DNA of 64,000 nt from Maratus speciosus (taxonomy: Eukaryota; Arthropoda; Arachnida; Araneae; Salticidae), in contig OZ010794.1 of the NCBI GenBank assembly GCA_963932465.1, positions 212,239,748 through 212,303,747 of the forward strand, given 5' to 3'. The notes beneath the pieces were generated by a model, which ran no database searches, was not told the origin of the DNA, and saw nothing but the letters and a program-made list of their open reading frames with translations. Made by a program: the position numbers and the translations under genes. Of the stretch, positions 1 to 11,971 are shown one piece after another (the stretch's first letter is position 1; each line of letters begins with the position of its first letter).

Positions 1-1372
1 ATAAGATTTTGGGCTCTTGGAATTTTAGGAAAGTACTTTTGTAAATATACTTTTGTAAAAGTGTTTTTAAAAACTAATTATAATTAGTTTTTAAAAATTT
101 GAAAACCATTTACAATTAGAAATAATAACATTTCCTGGAACCATTTTATTTTACCACTATCTGCCTACATCATGAACTTATACACTTTATTCGGGCAATC
201 TCATTCTAAAATTAAAAGTTTAATTGATAAATAGAATTTTTGTTTTATTTGTTTAAAAAAATTAATATCTTTATTTTTGATTTTATATAATATCAATCCT
301 GAAATTTATACTTGTAAATTAAGACGTATTTATTTTTAAAGGGAAATTTAATTATTATCTGCTAAAATTGTGTTATTTTAATACATGATATCTCCTGTTA
401 TAAATGTATGTTTCAAGTTAAACTCTCCGGAAAATACCATGAATCCCAGTTCTTTAACTATTTTTGTATTTTTATTTTTTCATGATAAAGTTGATAATTT
501 TAATGTATGATTTTTTTCTACCATAAATGTATATTTCAAGTTAAAATCTCCGATAAAAACGGCGAATCAAATGCATTTGAATATATTTTAAATCAAAGGA
601 GAAAAAAAAAGGCACCTGTTTAATGACCCTTCTCTGTTTAATTATTGAATGTATAAATCAAATAGATCTAAAACAAGCCACAAATTGCTCAATAAAATAT
701 TCCAAAACGGAAATCTCTAGCACTTTTTTTTATACAAATATACAACTATCCGACCTATTTCGTTTGCTACTCAGATCTCTTGCGCCGCCATCTTGCTGTA
801 CATTTTCGTCTTGAAGCAGGCTCGTAAGAGGAGGAAGTTGTTTCGCGACGGCCCCGCTGCAACCCAGTTATAAAAGATTAACTTAATTGCTCAAAAACAT
901 TATAAATAATTCAGTATTTGTTCGTTTTCGTGTACTTTTCCATAATTAAATTTGCAAATTTCAGTATTTTTTGCCTTCGAGTGGGAATCTCATTTCGGCT
1001 GCTTATATAATTATATATTAAATATTCAATAATTTCACTGCTGTAAATTAATTGAAAAAAATTAATTAAAATTATAAATATTATATCTAATTAAGAAATT
1101 AAAATACAAATAATTAAGTTGAAAATGAAACAGATAAACACGTAAAAACTTTGCATATAATAAATATTAGTCACATTTGAGCTATCCTCGCCTTTATGGA
1201 AAATCATGTGTGGTATTCCAAAATCGGTTTATCTAGTTATGTATTTTTCAATAGTAGAAAGAATAAAATAAACAAAGTATAGATATTGCAATATCGGTTT
1301 AACAGGTTATGTACTTTTCAACAGGACAAAGAATAGATTAAACAAAATATAGAATTTCAAGAAAATAAACAA
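1..1372. other. AT-rich non-coding DNA, no gene seen
   Basis: No open frame here resembles a protein, and the composition is AT-rich throughout. It holds a perfect 34-bp palindrome (64-97) and a diverged direct repeat: a block from about 400 recurs at about 523 (ataaatgtat..ttcaagttaaa..tctccg), an offset of 123 bp. The 63-codon frame near 623-814 has no recognisable features. Confidence 0.6.
64..97. repeat. Perfect 34-bp palindrome
   Basis: The two 17-base halves are exact reverse complements with no spacer: T5-A5-CTAATTA then TAATTAG-T5-A5. It could extrude as a cruciform. No terminal inverted repeat or target duplication was seen around it. Confidence 0.85.
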
Positions 1373-1380
1373 ATAATAGA

Positions 1381-1543
1381 CAGGGCCTGATTACCGACGG
1401 GGCACATTGTCACCAGTAAAAAGAAACAAAAAATGTTGCCTCCTTCATGGCAGAAATTTTACATGAATACGGCGTTTAGATAAGGCGAACTTTTCTTTCA
1501 AAATTTATTGGTGTAAGTGTGCCCCGTTGGTAATCAGGCCCTG
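1381..1543. mobile_element. hAT-type MITE with 8-bp TSD
   Basis: A 163-bp element with terminal inverted repeats beginning cagggcctgattaccgacgg on the left and the matching reverse complement on the right. It is flanked by an exact 8-bp duplication, ataataga, at 1373-1380 and 1544-1551. CAGGG ends with an 8-bp duplication are standard for hAT non-autonomous elements. Inside lie caccagta (from 1411), a gtttagataagg centre and ttattggtg, the inner plan shared by several MITEs in this window. Confidence 0.85.
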
Positions 1544-1551
1544 ATAATAGA

Positions 1552-2339
1552 ACAAGGAACAAAGAGATTTCTGATATTAAACATGTTATTCGAAACATTT
1601 TTCAATCTTTATTGCATAAGACTCGCTATCTTACTTTCAAATGATACATTAATTTTTAATCTAGCACAACAACATATCGAAATTACAATACAATTGTCGC
1701 ATATTTACATCATCAAAAATTTGTTTGAAACTTTGTTATCGTTAAATAGAAAGTGACCTCATAAGACCTCTGTAACTAAAATGGAAAAAGCAAAAAAATA
1801 CCCGTTTAGAGATTAGCCTCAGCTATCCTTCCTAAAAATCATTTAGAAATAAAACGATTCAAGCAAGAAATTTGAAAACCTACTCCTATAGTTTAAAATT
1901 AGCGTAGAAAAAAACTTGTGTAGTGTTTTAAGAATTACAGAATATCTATTCCGTCTTTAAAAATTAGATAATTAACTATACTCTCATTTGCAGCTTGGTG
2001 CTAAAGCATTAGCTGTCTTTTTTCTGTTCCTGTCCTTATAATCAGTCCTGCTGTAACAAATAGGGCAATAACCATTTGATATAAGAATTTATATTTCATT
2101 AGAGCATTATTTATTATTTTTATATTCTCACACCAGTAAAAATTAGTAAAGAAAAGAAATATTATTTAAGTATTTCTTGAAAGCCCTGCTCGTGTAAAAA
2201 TATAAACGTGCTGTTCAAGTAACTTAGCGTTCTGAGCTAAGCATATGAAATAGCGCAGGGGGGTACCATTCGAGCGATGCGCCAACTCTAAAGATTTCTT
2301 AACTGCTCGCGCATTACGTCACGTGGCGGACAACCACCA
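1552..2339. other. AT-rich non-coding DNA, no gene seen
   Basis: No coding signal. A caccagtaaaaa stretch near 2132 resembles the MITE inner motif but I could not find paired ends around it. The last 100 bases are GC-richer (acgtcacgtggcgg) with no identifiable function. Confidence 0.5.
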
Positions 2340-2616
2340 CCCCCTGAATACTAGGCCTGAGCGCTGGACCAAAAATGGCGGCTGCCGAAGGCGGATTTTT
2401 TTCAGGGTGTGTACGGTCCCTTAAATATTCCTACCAATAATTTTTTGAAGTTTATTCTGCTTCATTTTTCTGAAAAAAAACAAGGTAGAGAAATCATTTA
2501 TAAAATACTGGTGTCAACATTTGAGGGACCGTACCTAAGCTAAAAAAAATCCGACTTCGGCAGCCGCCATTTTTGTGTCATTTTTGTGTGAGCGCTCAGG
2601 CCTAGTATTCAGGGGG
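2340..2616. mobile_element. Inverted-repeat (MITE-like) element
   Basis: A 277-bp element whose first and last 26 bases are perfect inverted repeats (starting ccccctgaatactaggcc). Pairing then continues imperfectly through an aaaatggcggctgccgaag block and a ggaccgtac block. The inner segment has ctaccaataatttt on the left and ataaaatactggtg on the right. No clear target duplication is visible, so the superfamily is not assigned. Confidence 0.7.
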
Positions 2617-3218
2617 CGTTGGGACAACTTCGCCTCGCTGCACTCGTTTCAGTATTATTCTGTATGCTGTTCTGCGTTGGAATTTTTTTTCTGTGAATGA
2701 TTTTATTATTCTATTATTTAAACAGACTTTTTGAATAAAATCTAATGAATGCGCTATATCAACGTGTTCTAATAACTCTCACAGAACAAGTATACAGATT
2801 TAACAATACAGTACATAGTCTCAAATCCGAGCATCGACATCCTGGCGATTATTATTCTGGAAAATCGCAAAGAAAAACACTAAAATCGCAGAGGACAAAA
2901 TTTACTGCAATTTTAAAACCGAATTCCTTTTACGAATGTCAAAAAATTTCTGCAGAACGGGAAAATCTCTAAAAATTGCATAAGAGAATCGCGAGAAATT
3001 CCGAACAAACTTTAATGAAAGAAAAAGAAGAGGCATTTACTATATTGGACTAAACTGTTAAAGCCGGATTTATTTCACAAATGCAGACAAATCGAAATGA
3101 AATGGGGAAAAAAATGTTCAAAGTTCAAAACTCGCAGAGGAGAAAATTCATTGTATTTGGCTAAAAGTTGAACAGAGTTCCTTTTACAAATTAAAAGAAA
3201 AAAAAAGAGAGAGAAATA
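2617..3218. other. Degenerate sequence, no gene supported
   Basis: A 75-codon frame at 2745-2972 shows no domain. Two similar blocks (tcgcagaggacaaaatt near 2888 and tcgcagaggagaaaatt near 3132), each followed by a ttccttttac segment, suggest a decayed internal duplication. It may be the interior of the pogo-like element ending at 3345, but that is not established. Confidence 0.4.
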
Positions 3219-3345
3219 GGCTGTTTGGATAATTGGAAGTTCGGTTTAAAAACATTTTTTTATAGAAATTGGCTGTTCGGATAATTGGAAGTTCGGTTAA
3301 TTGGAAGTTCGGTTAATTGGGGTTCCAATAATCGGCTCTCTACTG
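3219..3345. mobile_element. pogo/Tigger-like terminal fragment
   Basis: Reading inward from 3345 on the minus strand gives cagtagagagccgattattg and then repeats of an aaccgaacttccaatt unit. This is the style of ends seen in pogo/Tigger (Tc1/mariner superfamily) elements. A TA dinucleotide lies just outside (3346-3347). The partner end was not found, so this is a solitary or decayed terminus. Confidence 0.4.
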
Positions 3346-3490
3346 TACTTCCATAAATTTTCTTTCTATTGGTTCCTATTTGTATGAAGAAATGTTATAT
3401 TTGATGTGTTTTATAAGATAACATGGAAATTTTAATACTGAAGTTGTTTTAAGTTTTTCAGTTTTTGTTGAAATTTTGTATACATGAAAT

Positions 3491-3668
3491 CAGTGTTGAT
3501 TTCAGGGGGTGGCCCGGGGGGAGGACATCCCTCCCCCGGAGCAATGCGATGTCCCCTCCGGAAGATTTGAGATTTTGGGTTTTCAATGGTCAAAAAGTGC
3601 AATCCCCCCCCCCCCCCCCCGGAGCCACAGAAATCCCTCCCGGAGAAAAGTGTCTGAATTCAACACTG
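3491..3668. mobile_element. hAT-type MITE, GC-rich interior
   Basis: A 178-bp element with ends cagtgttgatttcag and its imperfect reverse complement at 3654-3668. It is flanked by catgaaat (3483-3490) and tatgaaat (3669-3676), an 8-bp duplication with one mismatch. The interior is unusually GC-rich for this window, pairs across its centre (cctcccccgg against ccgggaggg) and carries a long C run near 3603-3620. Confidence 0.7.
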
Positions 3669-3676
3669 TATGAAAT

Positions 3677-4895
3677 AACGATATTGTTATTTTAATAATA
3701 TAATGTAAATAATATGTATAGTACATATTTTTTTCATAATAGAATTAGTTTAATTATAGAGTAATATTTTTGTATTATTTTCATCCTGTATAAGCATAAT
3801 GACATTCGAAAATTTTTGAAAACTTATATCTAGTAATTGGACAATGCATTATTGTTAAAAGTTTTGAAGTGTGAGTTTTGTTTAATTTATTCTGTTTGAT
3901 AATGCTAGTCTTTTCATTACTACTCCTGTGTAATCATATTCATATAATTCATTCGTTCATTTTATTTTACAATAGTTTAAAAGTTTTCATTTGTAATTTT
4001 GGACATTAAAAAGGTAATTTTTTTCGCGAATTTACTTAAGTATTTGAATGTTAACAATCGTATCGCGATATTATTTAACCATTATGTATTTTATATTCGA
4101 TTAACTCCAATCAGTATTTGTCCCAATTATTTTAAGGAAAGTAATTTTGTTCCATTTACTTTCGAAAATCTGCTTTTTAAAAAATTATTTACTTCGTATT
4201 TCGGTCTTTTTACGCATCTATTTACTGTCTCACGGCTGATCGAGCTCCGATCTTGTCCGCCACGTGACGTTTCAGTCCTGCTCTACTCTGATTGGCTATC
4301 CTTCAAATAGAACAACCTTATTGTAGAAGAACCTTGAAATAACGTAATAAAATAAATAGGTGATATGCCGCGTAAATCACATTGAAAGCCACGAAAACCA
4401 ATCTTTGGCTACACATAGGTGACGTTGTGCACCTGCTCTCTAAAATCGTCCTAAATCTACTCTACGTAAATTAAAATTCAGCTTTATAATATAACCAAAT
4501 AACCGTGTGAAATACTTAATCTGTAAAATGATGCTTGATATAAGATGGGAAGTGACTACAAATATTTTTTTTTGTTGTTGTTGCCTATAAATAAAAATTT
4601 TACTTCGCATACCGAATACAGCATTAAAATAACTATCTAGATGACGTAATAACCAACAGCGTCAAATGTATTGTAAAGATAACTACCAAACTCGGATACC
4701 TCCCAATAGTATACACCAAACTGTAATCAAGAATTGTTCTTGAAACATTCAAACCAAAAAAGTCTGGTTCGAACTGGTTTGATATTTAAAAATAAATATT
4801 TATGATGAAATTTCTATAGAATTTAGATCGCGTATGATATGATTATTCACAATCACTATCGAAGCTCACCGCCTCAAACTTTTCGCAATAAACGA
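3677..4895. other. AT-rich non-coding DNA, no gene seen
   Basis: The 103-codon frame at 3999-4310 begins at a non-ATG codon and shows no domain, so I do not call it a gene. A tgtccgccacgtgacg block near 4254 echoes, in inverse orientation, cgtcacgtggcggaca near 2318. Confidence 0.5.
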
Positions 4896-5610
4896 CCCAG
4901 ATAGCATGAAAATTAGCAGCAAGTTTGATTTTTTCTGACATTATCTTGCCGTGACAAATTTGAATTGAGAAATTCGCAGCAAATTTCCCGCAAGGTATAC
5001 CATCCCCCCCATTTGCATGAGTAGTTTGTGGCAAGACTGTCTTTAATTCACGAAAGTGACGGAAGCAAAAAATCCCTCTGTTGAGAGAATAGACAATCAG
5101 CAGATACGCAGAAATTGCAGAAATTTTATTCGGTTGGTACCGCTTTTTCTAAACGCTATAATTTTCAAATACTAAAAAAGTATAGTATTGAGAAGTACAA
5201 ATATTACCTAAACTTGTTTATGGTGATGAAACCAATGCGTGCACTTTCTGGCGCTGTGTTCGCATCAATAAACCTGATCAGGTCTATGGACCACTCCTAA
5301 GGCGTTAAACGTATGGTGTGACAGTTGTAATCCGATAGTGGGGCGTGGAAAAATTACTGCTTTGAAGTAAGTTTGCAGTATTTTTGATTACTTGTTTGCC
5401 GTTAATTTTCAATAAATTTGACACAGCATGAATTTAACTTGCACGACAAGTTAGCTGCAAGTTCAAAGTGTGGTGAATTCGGCGTTTGCGTTACATTGCT
5501 GCAGTCTTGTTATGAACTTTCAGTCTTGTCAAGCTGAGCTCGCTGCAACTTTGAAGGTTTTCAAAGTAAGACTGCTGCAAATTTTCAGCAAATTAAAAAT
5601 GCTATCTGGG
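4896..5610. mobile_element. Probable inverted-repeat element, cccagatagcat ends
   Basis: The stretch beginning cccagatagcat near 4897 is mirrored by atgctatctggg ending at 5610. Weaker inverted similarity follows inside (gcagcaagttt against aaattttcagc). About 715 bp. No target duplication was identified and the interior is diverged, so limits and class are tentative. Confidence 0.4.
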
Positions 5611-5694
5611 GGAATAACAAGGCAGAAAAGCCAGAATGTCTGCGTTGGCTATTTATCACTATTTGTGAGTGTCATTTATATTAGAAACTAGCAG

Positions 5695-5915
5695 AATTAC
5701 CCGACTTCGACCGTGTCAATTATAAGAAGCCTGAGGGTTAAAATAAATTAGAACGAAATAATACTGCAATCACAATAACTGAAATTTGTACATTCCCATC
5801 CACAAATCGTTAAAAAGGCAATCAGAAAACATGACGTCATTGTCTCGCAACCGTAGTAAAATCCATGAGCTTTAACTAGCAGGAATGACCGAGCTGAGCT
5901 CGGTCAAAATTAGCT
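5695..5915 (+). repeat. Two 'actagc' element heads ahead of the satellite
   Basis: actagcagaattacccgact at about 5688-5707 and actagcaggaatgaccgagc at about 5875 resemble each other. They also resemble the actagcaggctatgcccgct head at 13615, 17594 and (minus strand) 63747. I infer they are starts of one dispersed repeat class. The second head leads straight into the 147-bp satellite. Whether the class is Helentron-like or an RTE-type LINE cannot be decided here. Confidence 0.45.
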
Positions 5916-5965
5916 TTCAGTTTATCTCGATATATTTTTCCCACTGAATCATTCTTGCTGTTTTA

Positions 5966-8900
5966 GATGCAATTAGCTTGACCATAAAACATAGTGACCC
6001 AAAATGGCCCACTTATCGAGTTTTTTCGAACATCCGACCTATCACAATGCTCTTCTCGAGCCTGAAAACGATGGATTACAAACTTTAGTGAAAATCGTTA
6101 GTCGTTTTCTAGGTAAAATAAGCTTGATCCACGTTGATTCAAAAAATCACTAACCGAAATTCGTCGACAGATGTGAGCTATTTCAATGGTTTTTTGTACT
6201 GTGAAACGGTATAACAAAAAGTTTGCTAAAATTGTTTGAACCTTTTTGAGATGCCGTTAGCTTGACCCCGACCCGTTATCACCAAAACGACCCACTAATA
6301 GAATTTTCTTGAGCATGCGACCCAGCCCAATGTTTTTATCTTGTCCAGAAACGGGTTAGTACAAAGTTTTGTCAAAATCTTGTGAGCGGTTTTTTAGATA
6401 CAGTTAGCTTGATCCTGATCAATTAGGACCCAAAATGACCCATTGATTGAATTTTCTTGAACATGCGACCCTGCACAATGCTCTTATCATTCCCGGAAGC
6501 GGTATTATACAAAATTATGTCAAAATGTTTTGAAGCGCTTTTTAAATACAATTAGCTTGACCCTGATCCATTGTGATCCAAAATGACCCACTAATCGAAT
6601 TTTCTTGAACATGCGACCTAGCCCAATGGTCTTCTCGAGCCCGAAAACGATAGAATACAAAATTTAGTCGAAATTGTTTAACCCGTTTTTTAGATACAAT
6701 TAGCTGGACCCTGACCGATTGTGAGCCAAAATGACCCACTAATCGAATTTTCTCGAACATGTGACTTAGCCCAATTCTCTTCTCATGCCCAGAAATAGTA
6801 TACGTAATATAAAATTTGGTCAAAATGTTTTGAGCATGTTTTTAGATTCAATTAGCTTGACCCTGGCCCATTGTGACCCAAAATGACGCACTAATTGAAT
6901 TTTCTCGAACATGTGACTTAGCCCAATAGTACTCTCGTAATCCAAAACTGTAGAATATAGAGGTAAGTGAAAATCGTTAGAGCCGTTTTTTAGATAAAAT
7001 TAGCTTGACCCTGACCCATAATGACCCACTAATTGAATTTTCTCGAACACGTGACCCATCCAAATGATCTTTTCGTGCCGAAAATGATAGATTAGAGAAT
7101 TTCGTCAAATCGTAGTGCCGTTATCTAGATAAATTTAGCTGGACCCACGGTGACACCAAAATGACCGACTAATCGAAATTTCTTGAACACCTTACCCATC
7201 CCGATGGTTTTTTCGTGCCCGTAAATGGTTAGATACAAAATTTAGTCAAAATTGATTGAGCCGTTCTCTAGATAAACTTAGCTTGACCCACTGTGATCCA
7301 AAAATGACCCACTAATCGAATTTCCTCGAACATGTGGCTTAGCTCAATGGTCTTCTCGTAATCCAAAACTGTAGAATATAGAGTTTAGTGAAAATCGTTG
7401 GAGCCGTTTTTTAGATAAAAATAGCTTGACCCACAGTGACCCAAAAATGACCCACTAATCGAATTTTCTCGAACACGAGACCCATCCCAATGGTCTTTTC
7501 GTGCCCGAAAATGGTTAGATACAAAATTTAGTTAAAATCGATTGAGCCGTTCTTTAGATATAATTAGCATGACCCTGGCCCATTATGACCCAAAAATGAT
7601 CCATTAATTGAATTTACTCGAACACGAGACCCATCCCAATGGTCTTTTAGAGCCCGAAAAGGGTTAGATACAAAATTTAATCAAAATCGATTGAGCCGCT
7701 CTCTAGATATAATTAGTTTGACCCTGACCCATTATGACCCAAAATGACCCCTTAATGGAATTTTCTCGAACATGAGACCCATCCCAATGATCTTTTCGTG
7801 CCCGAAAATGGTTAGATACAAATTTTCGTCCAAATTGTTAAAGAAGTTATCTAGATAAGCTTAGCTTGACCTACGTTGACCCAAAAATGATCCACTAATC
7901 GAATTTTCTCGAACACATCACGTAGCCCAATAGTACTCTTGTAATCCAAAACTGTAGAATATAGAGTTTAGTGAAAATCGTTAGAGCCGTTTTTTAGATA
8001 AAATTGGCGTGCCCCATAGTGACCCAAAAATGAGCCACTAATCGAAGTTTCTCGAACATGTGACCAAGCCCAATAGTTTCTTCGTGTCGAAAAACGGTTG
8101 GATGTGAAATTTGGTCAAAATCGATTGAGCCGTTTTTTCAGATATAATTATATTGACTTTGACCCATTACGACCCAAAATGACCCACTAATCAAATTTTC
8201 TCGAGCCCGTGACCTAGCCCAATGGTGTTATCATGCCCGAAAATGGTAAAATACAAAATTTCGTCAAAATCGATTGAGCCGTACTTTAGATATAGTAAGT
8301 TTGATTCTGACCCATTATGACCAAAAATGACCCACTAATCGAATTTTCTCGAAGACGAGACCCATCCCAATGATCTTTTCGTGCCCGAAAATGGTTAGAT
8401 ACAAAATTTAATCAAAATCGATTGAGCCGTTTTCTAGATATAATTAACTTGACTCTGACCCATTATGACCCAAAATGATCCACTAATGGAATTTTCTCGA
8501 ACACGAGACCCATTCCAATGATCTTTTCGTGCCCCAAAACAGTAGGGTACAAAATTTCGTCAAAATCGTTAAAGAAGTTATCTAGATAAACTTAGCTTGA
8601 CCCACGGTGACCCAAAAATGACCCACTAAACGAATTTTCTCGAACATGTGACTTAGCGCAAGAGTTTTCTCGTAATCCAAAACTGTAGAATATAGAGTTT
8701 AGTGAAAATCGTTAGAGCCGTTTTTTAGATAAAATTGGCTTGACACATAGTGACCCAAAAATGACCCACTAATCGAAGTTTCTTGAACATGTGACCTAGC
8801 CCAAAAGTTTCCTCGTGTCGAAAAACGGTTGGATGTGAAATTTGGTCAAAATCGATTGAGCCGTTTTTTAGGTATCATTAGCTTGACCTTGACCTATTAC

Positions 8901-9020
8901 GACCCAAAATGACCCACTAATCGAATTTTCTCGAACACGTGACCTAGCCCAATGGTCTTATCATGCCCGAAAATGGTAAAATACAAAATTTCGTCAAAAT
9001 CGTTAGAGCCGTTTTTAAGA
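5966..9020 (+). repeat. Satellite array, about 147-bp monomer, about 21 copies
   Basis: A recurring block (ttagcttgaccctgaccca, then gacccactaatcgaatttt, then gagccgttttttagata) returns about every 147 bp, with starts near 5970, 6122, 6250, 6403, 6552, 6701, 6852, 7001, 7136, 7281 and so on to 8879. Monomers diverge by substitutions and small indels. The open frames within it (6542-6823 and 8944-9144, minus strand) are chance frames. The array is headed by an 'actagc' motif and tailed by an (AC)n run, as if it were the internal tandem part of one element. Confidence 0.9.
7563..9020 (+). repeat. Higher-order repeat: 5 monomers, about 730 bp
   Basis: Monomer subtypes recur in fixed order. The type with gaagttatctagataa begins at about 7713 and 8445. 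The type with tgtagaatatagag begins at about 7862 and 8591. The type with cggttggatgtgaaattt begins at about 8005 and 8733. The type with atggtaaaatacaaaattt begins at about 8148 and 8878. All offsets are 728-735 bp, about five monomers. Confidence 0.75.
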
Positions 9021-9031
9021 TAAAATTTATA

Positions 9032-9057
9032 TACACACACACACACACACACACACA
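9032..9057. repeat. (AC)n microsatellite
   Basis: Thirteen AC dinucleotides directly after the last satellite monomer, joined through gtttttaagataaaatttat. Confidence 0.95.
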
Positions 9058-10394
9058 ATTTTTGCTCGCATTATAGTAATAAGATAACAGAATTCGTGTC
9101 TTCTTTGGCGGGTGTAAGAGAAAAATATGTGATTTTTCTGACAATAAGAAAAATGAAAATCCACCAAATCACGCAGCATTTAGTGAAATTCTCATTTGTG
9201 TGGTATACATATACATTATAACGTAAAACCACTATGTAAGGGCCCGAAAATTGTGCCCCTTAAATCTTGTCCCATAAATTGTAACTCATAAATTGTGCCT
9301 TTACTGCAATTAACATCTAAAAGTCACATAATTTCATTTTTTACAATTTCGAATAAAAAAAAAGTTCTTTCAAATGAAATTTTTATCTCAATTTTCGGAT
9401 TTTAATGGATTTTAAAGTAATTTTCAAGCATGGATACTTTTAAAGGTGCGTTCAACCCGATTACGAAAGATGAACCCGTTTACTCATTATGCAAAAATAT
9501 AAAGAAAATACATGGCTATGAGTAACGCTGGTATCATATTTGCGGTGGCAACAACCTAACACAACAATAAATTTCCCTTTTACTGCAATTTAATCTCTAA
9601 ACATCGCACATTCGATTGTTCCAACGTCTTATAGAAAACAAAAGTACTTTCAGTAATATTTGTTTGTAATGTTTATCTTAATTTATAGATTTTTTATGGA
9701 TAAGTAATTTTGAAGCATGAATATTTTTTAAATATGCTTGCAACAAAATTAGAAAATATTAACTCAATTGTTCAAAAAAAATTGTAAATAATTCCGAATT
9801 TGTTTATTTTCGTGTAATATTCAATAACTAAATTGGCAAACGAAATTAAAACGCTAAAAATAAAATAATATAAAACACGAATTTAACATATATCAAATCA
9901 AACTACTCAAAAAAATATAATAAGTGTATAAAATGCAAATGGGTATTTTGTTCCGGATGCATAATTTGAATTCTCCAGAACGGATTTTCATGCAACTTGC
10001 ACTATTAGTTTTTCAGGAAAGATTTCAGTGCGTAACATATTGTTTTCCGTTGCTTAGTCGTAGAATTATAGGGTAAAGTTACATAACCATATGAACCCAA
10101 CTATGAAAGATTAATCTTATTACCTGAATGAAAAATGAAAAACATTTTTTATTTCTTTAAGTGCTGACGGGTTAGTCTTCAGTAATCGGGCTGTGGGCTA
10201 GTTGGCGTATCCGTATTTTAATAAGTGTGCCTCACACCTATTATGGCATAGTAATAACAGCTGTTTTATAATTGCTAATAATTGCTGTTGTTTAAAACAA
10301 TATAGAATGACTTATGTTTTAAGCGAATAGCTGGCATGCAACTCGATTACAAAATACTAACCTGCAATAATGCTTAACATGGTGCTCTAGTACT
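9058..10394. other. AT-rich non-coding DNA, no gene seen
   Basis: No coding or RNA feature. Two blocks containing the phrase ttttactgcaatt (near 9300 and 9578) look like a decayed direct repeat about 280 bp apart. Confidence 0.5.
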
Positions 10395-10746
10395 CTGCTC
10401 AAAAACGCGAAACTTTCTGACACATTTTCTGAATCATTAAACATAAAGGATTAAAATTTGTAGGCCTGATTATCCAAGCGATTTGGAATTGAAATGAGTT
10501 TTCCATTTTTTGATAAATAAATTACTTATCGAGTTATGAGCAATCGTGGTCACGTGACGACCGGTTTTTCTCCTTTATCGCGGTGTTGCGTCAGAAATTA
10601 AGTTGAAACACCAACTGAAAGATCTTATGCATTTATCAAAAAATAGAAACTATCTTTCGATTGTATAGTTTTTTAATTAGAGCTCCTGCCGATGTCATGC
10701 GTTTCCGAACAAAAATGAATTAAAAAATATGTCAGAAAGTTGCTCC
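10395..10746. mobile_element. Probable palindromic MITE
   Basis: aactttctgacacatttt at 10411 is mirrored by aaaatatgtcagaaagtt ending at 10741. Further in, ccattttttgataaataa (about 10505) is mirrored by atttatcaaaaaatagaaa (about 10631). The nested inverted matches support a foldback element of about 350 bp. I could not define a target duplication. Confidence 0.5.
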
Positions 10747-11726
10747 TTCGGATTTGAGAACACCCTTAACTTTATGGATAACCTAAACTTGACTTTTATG
10801 AAAAAACTCACATTTTTAGTTTAAATTTTGGAATTCGCGAAATTTGAATTCAAAGAAAAAGAATGTTCTTTTGACACAATTGTGGTAATTTTTTTAACTT
10901 TTAAAATTAAAATACATGTTTTCTTGGGCACGCGTAACAGAAGTATATGATTTCTCCCAATACAATAAATGCATCCAAATGAGTGAACAGTTACTGAAAT
11001 TTATTTTGGAGAATTTGAAATTTTATTTGCTTAAAACTAAAACCTTCACATTACATGTAATTATAAGGTTTAATTAAAGTATCAGATCAAAAGGATTTCC
11101 ACTCTAAGTAAAACATCACTCTTAAACGTAATCTTAAATTTTTCATTATTAAAAATTAAATCCACAATGATTAGATGAAAATGACGTAATTTTCTATAAA
11201 TTTTAAGTCGCAACATCAGAAGAATGTTTTTGAAAAGGGAAATAACTTCTCTCTTTTACTATAAATCACAGAAAATGTTACCACTGAATCTGAACCAATA
11301 AAACACTTAGCTATTACGTATAGCTATAAGATATAGCCATAGTATACAATAAATGCAGTAAACAAAATATAGGAAACATTTTTTGACAGTGAATTTGACT
11401 ACACGTTGAAAAGTTTTGATAGAATGTGACGTCATATCTAGCCTTTTTTTTTCTTTTTCCTAAATTGTTTTCATGAAATATATCTGTCTGTATAAAAGTA
11501 GATGTTTTAATTAAAAAAAAAAAAAAACAACAAAAAAAAAACATTCAAATTAAGGTGCTACTTCAATGTACCGCTCTTCTAGTTAAAGTTTTCATTTTAT
11601 ATTTTAAAAAAATGTGCATTTTCTGTTTAGAATGACGTCAATTTCAAAAACGTAAAAATGTAGCAAAAAATCTGAATTTTTATTAGCAAATAAAATCAAA
11701 AGGCACGCGTTATCGTTATTTTTTCA
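10747..11726. other. AT-rich non-coding DNA, no gene seen
   Basis: Contains an A-rich tract at about 11512-11541. The 76-codon minus-strand frame over it (11314-11544) is translated poly-A and is not a gene. Confidence 0.5.
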
Positions 11727-11732
11727 CATTAT

Positions 11733-11965
11733 CATACTTGCCAACTTTCCCTTAAACTTCCGTAAAATGTGAGTTAAATTGGCCCAGGTTAAACACGTTT
11801 CGAACCAGAAATTTACTAAAGAAAATAATTCAATTAGATTTCATAGAGAAACATGATTTTAAATATGTAATGATACACAAATAAATTTTCAGGTTAGTAC
11901 CGCGTGTAACCTGGGTAAACATAACTCATATTTTACGGAAGTGTAATTGAATGTTGGCAAGTACG
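11733..11965. mobile_element. MITE, 'catacttgccaac' ends, about 6-bp TSD
   Basis: A 233-bp element. The left end catacttgccaac is mirrored by gttggcaagtacg, and pairing continues through cttccgtaaaatatgagtta and cccaggtta blocks for about 60 bp. Flanks cattat (11727-11732) and catcat (11966-11971) look like a 6-bp duplication with one change. The element at 33991-34142 has related ends and an exact 6-bp duplication. Confidence 0.7.
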
Positions 11966-11971
11966 CATCAT

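Noticed and set aside
5966..9020. Regular repeats that might suggest a CRISPR array
   Set aside because: Period of about 147 bp with diverged monomers and no unique spacers; this is a satellite in a eukaryotic genome.
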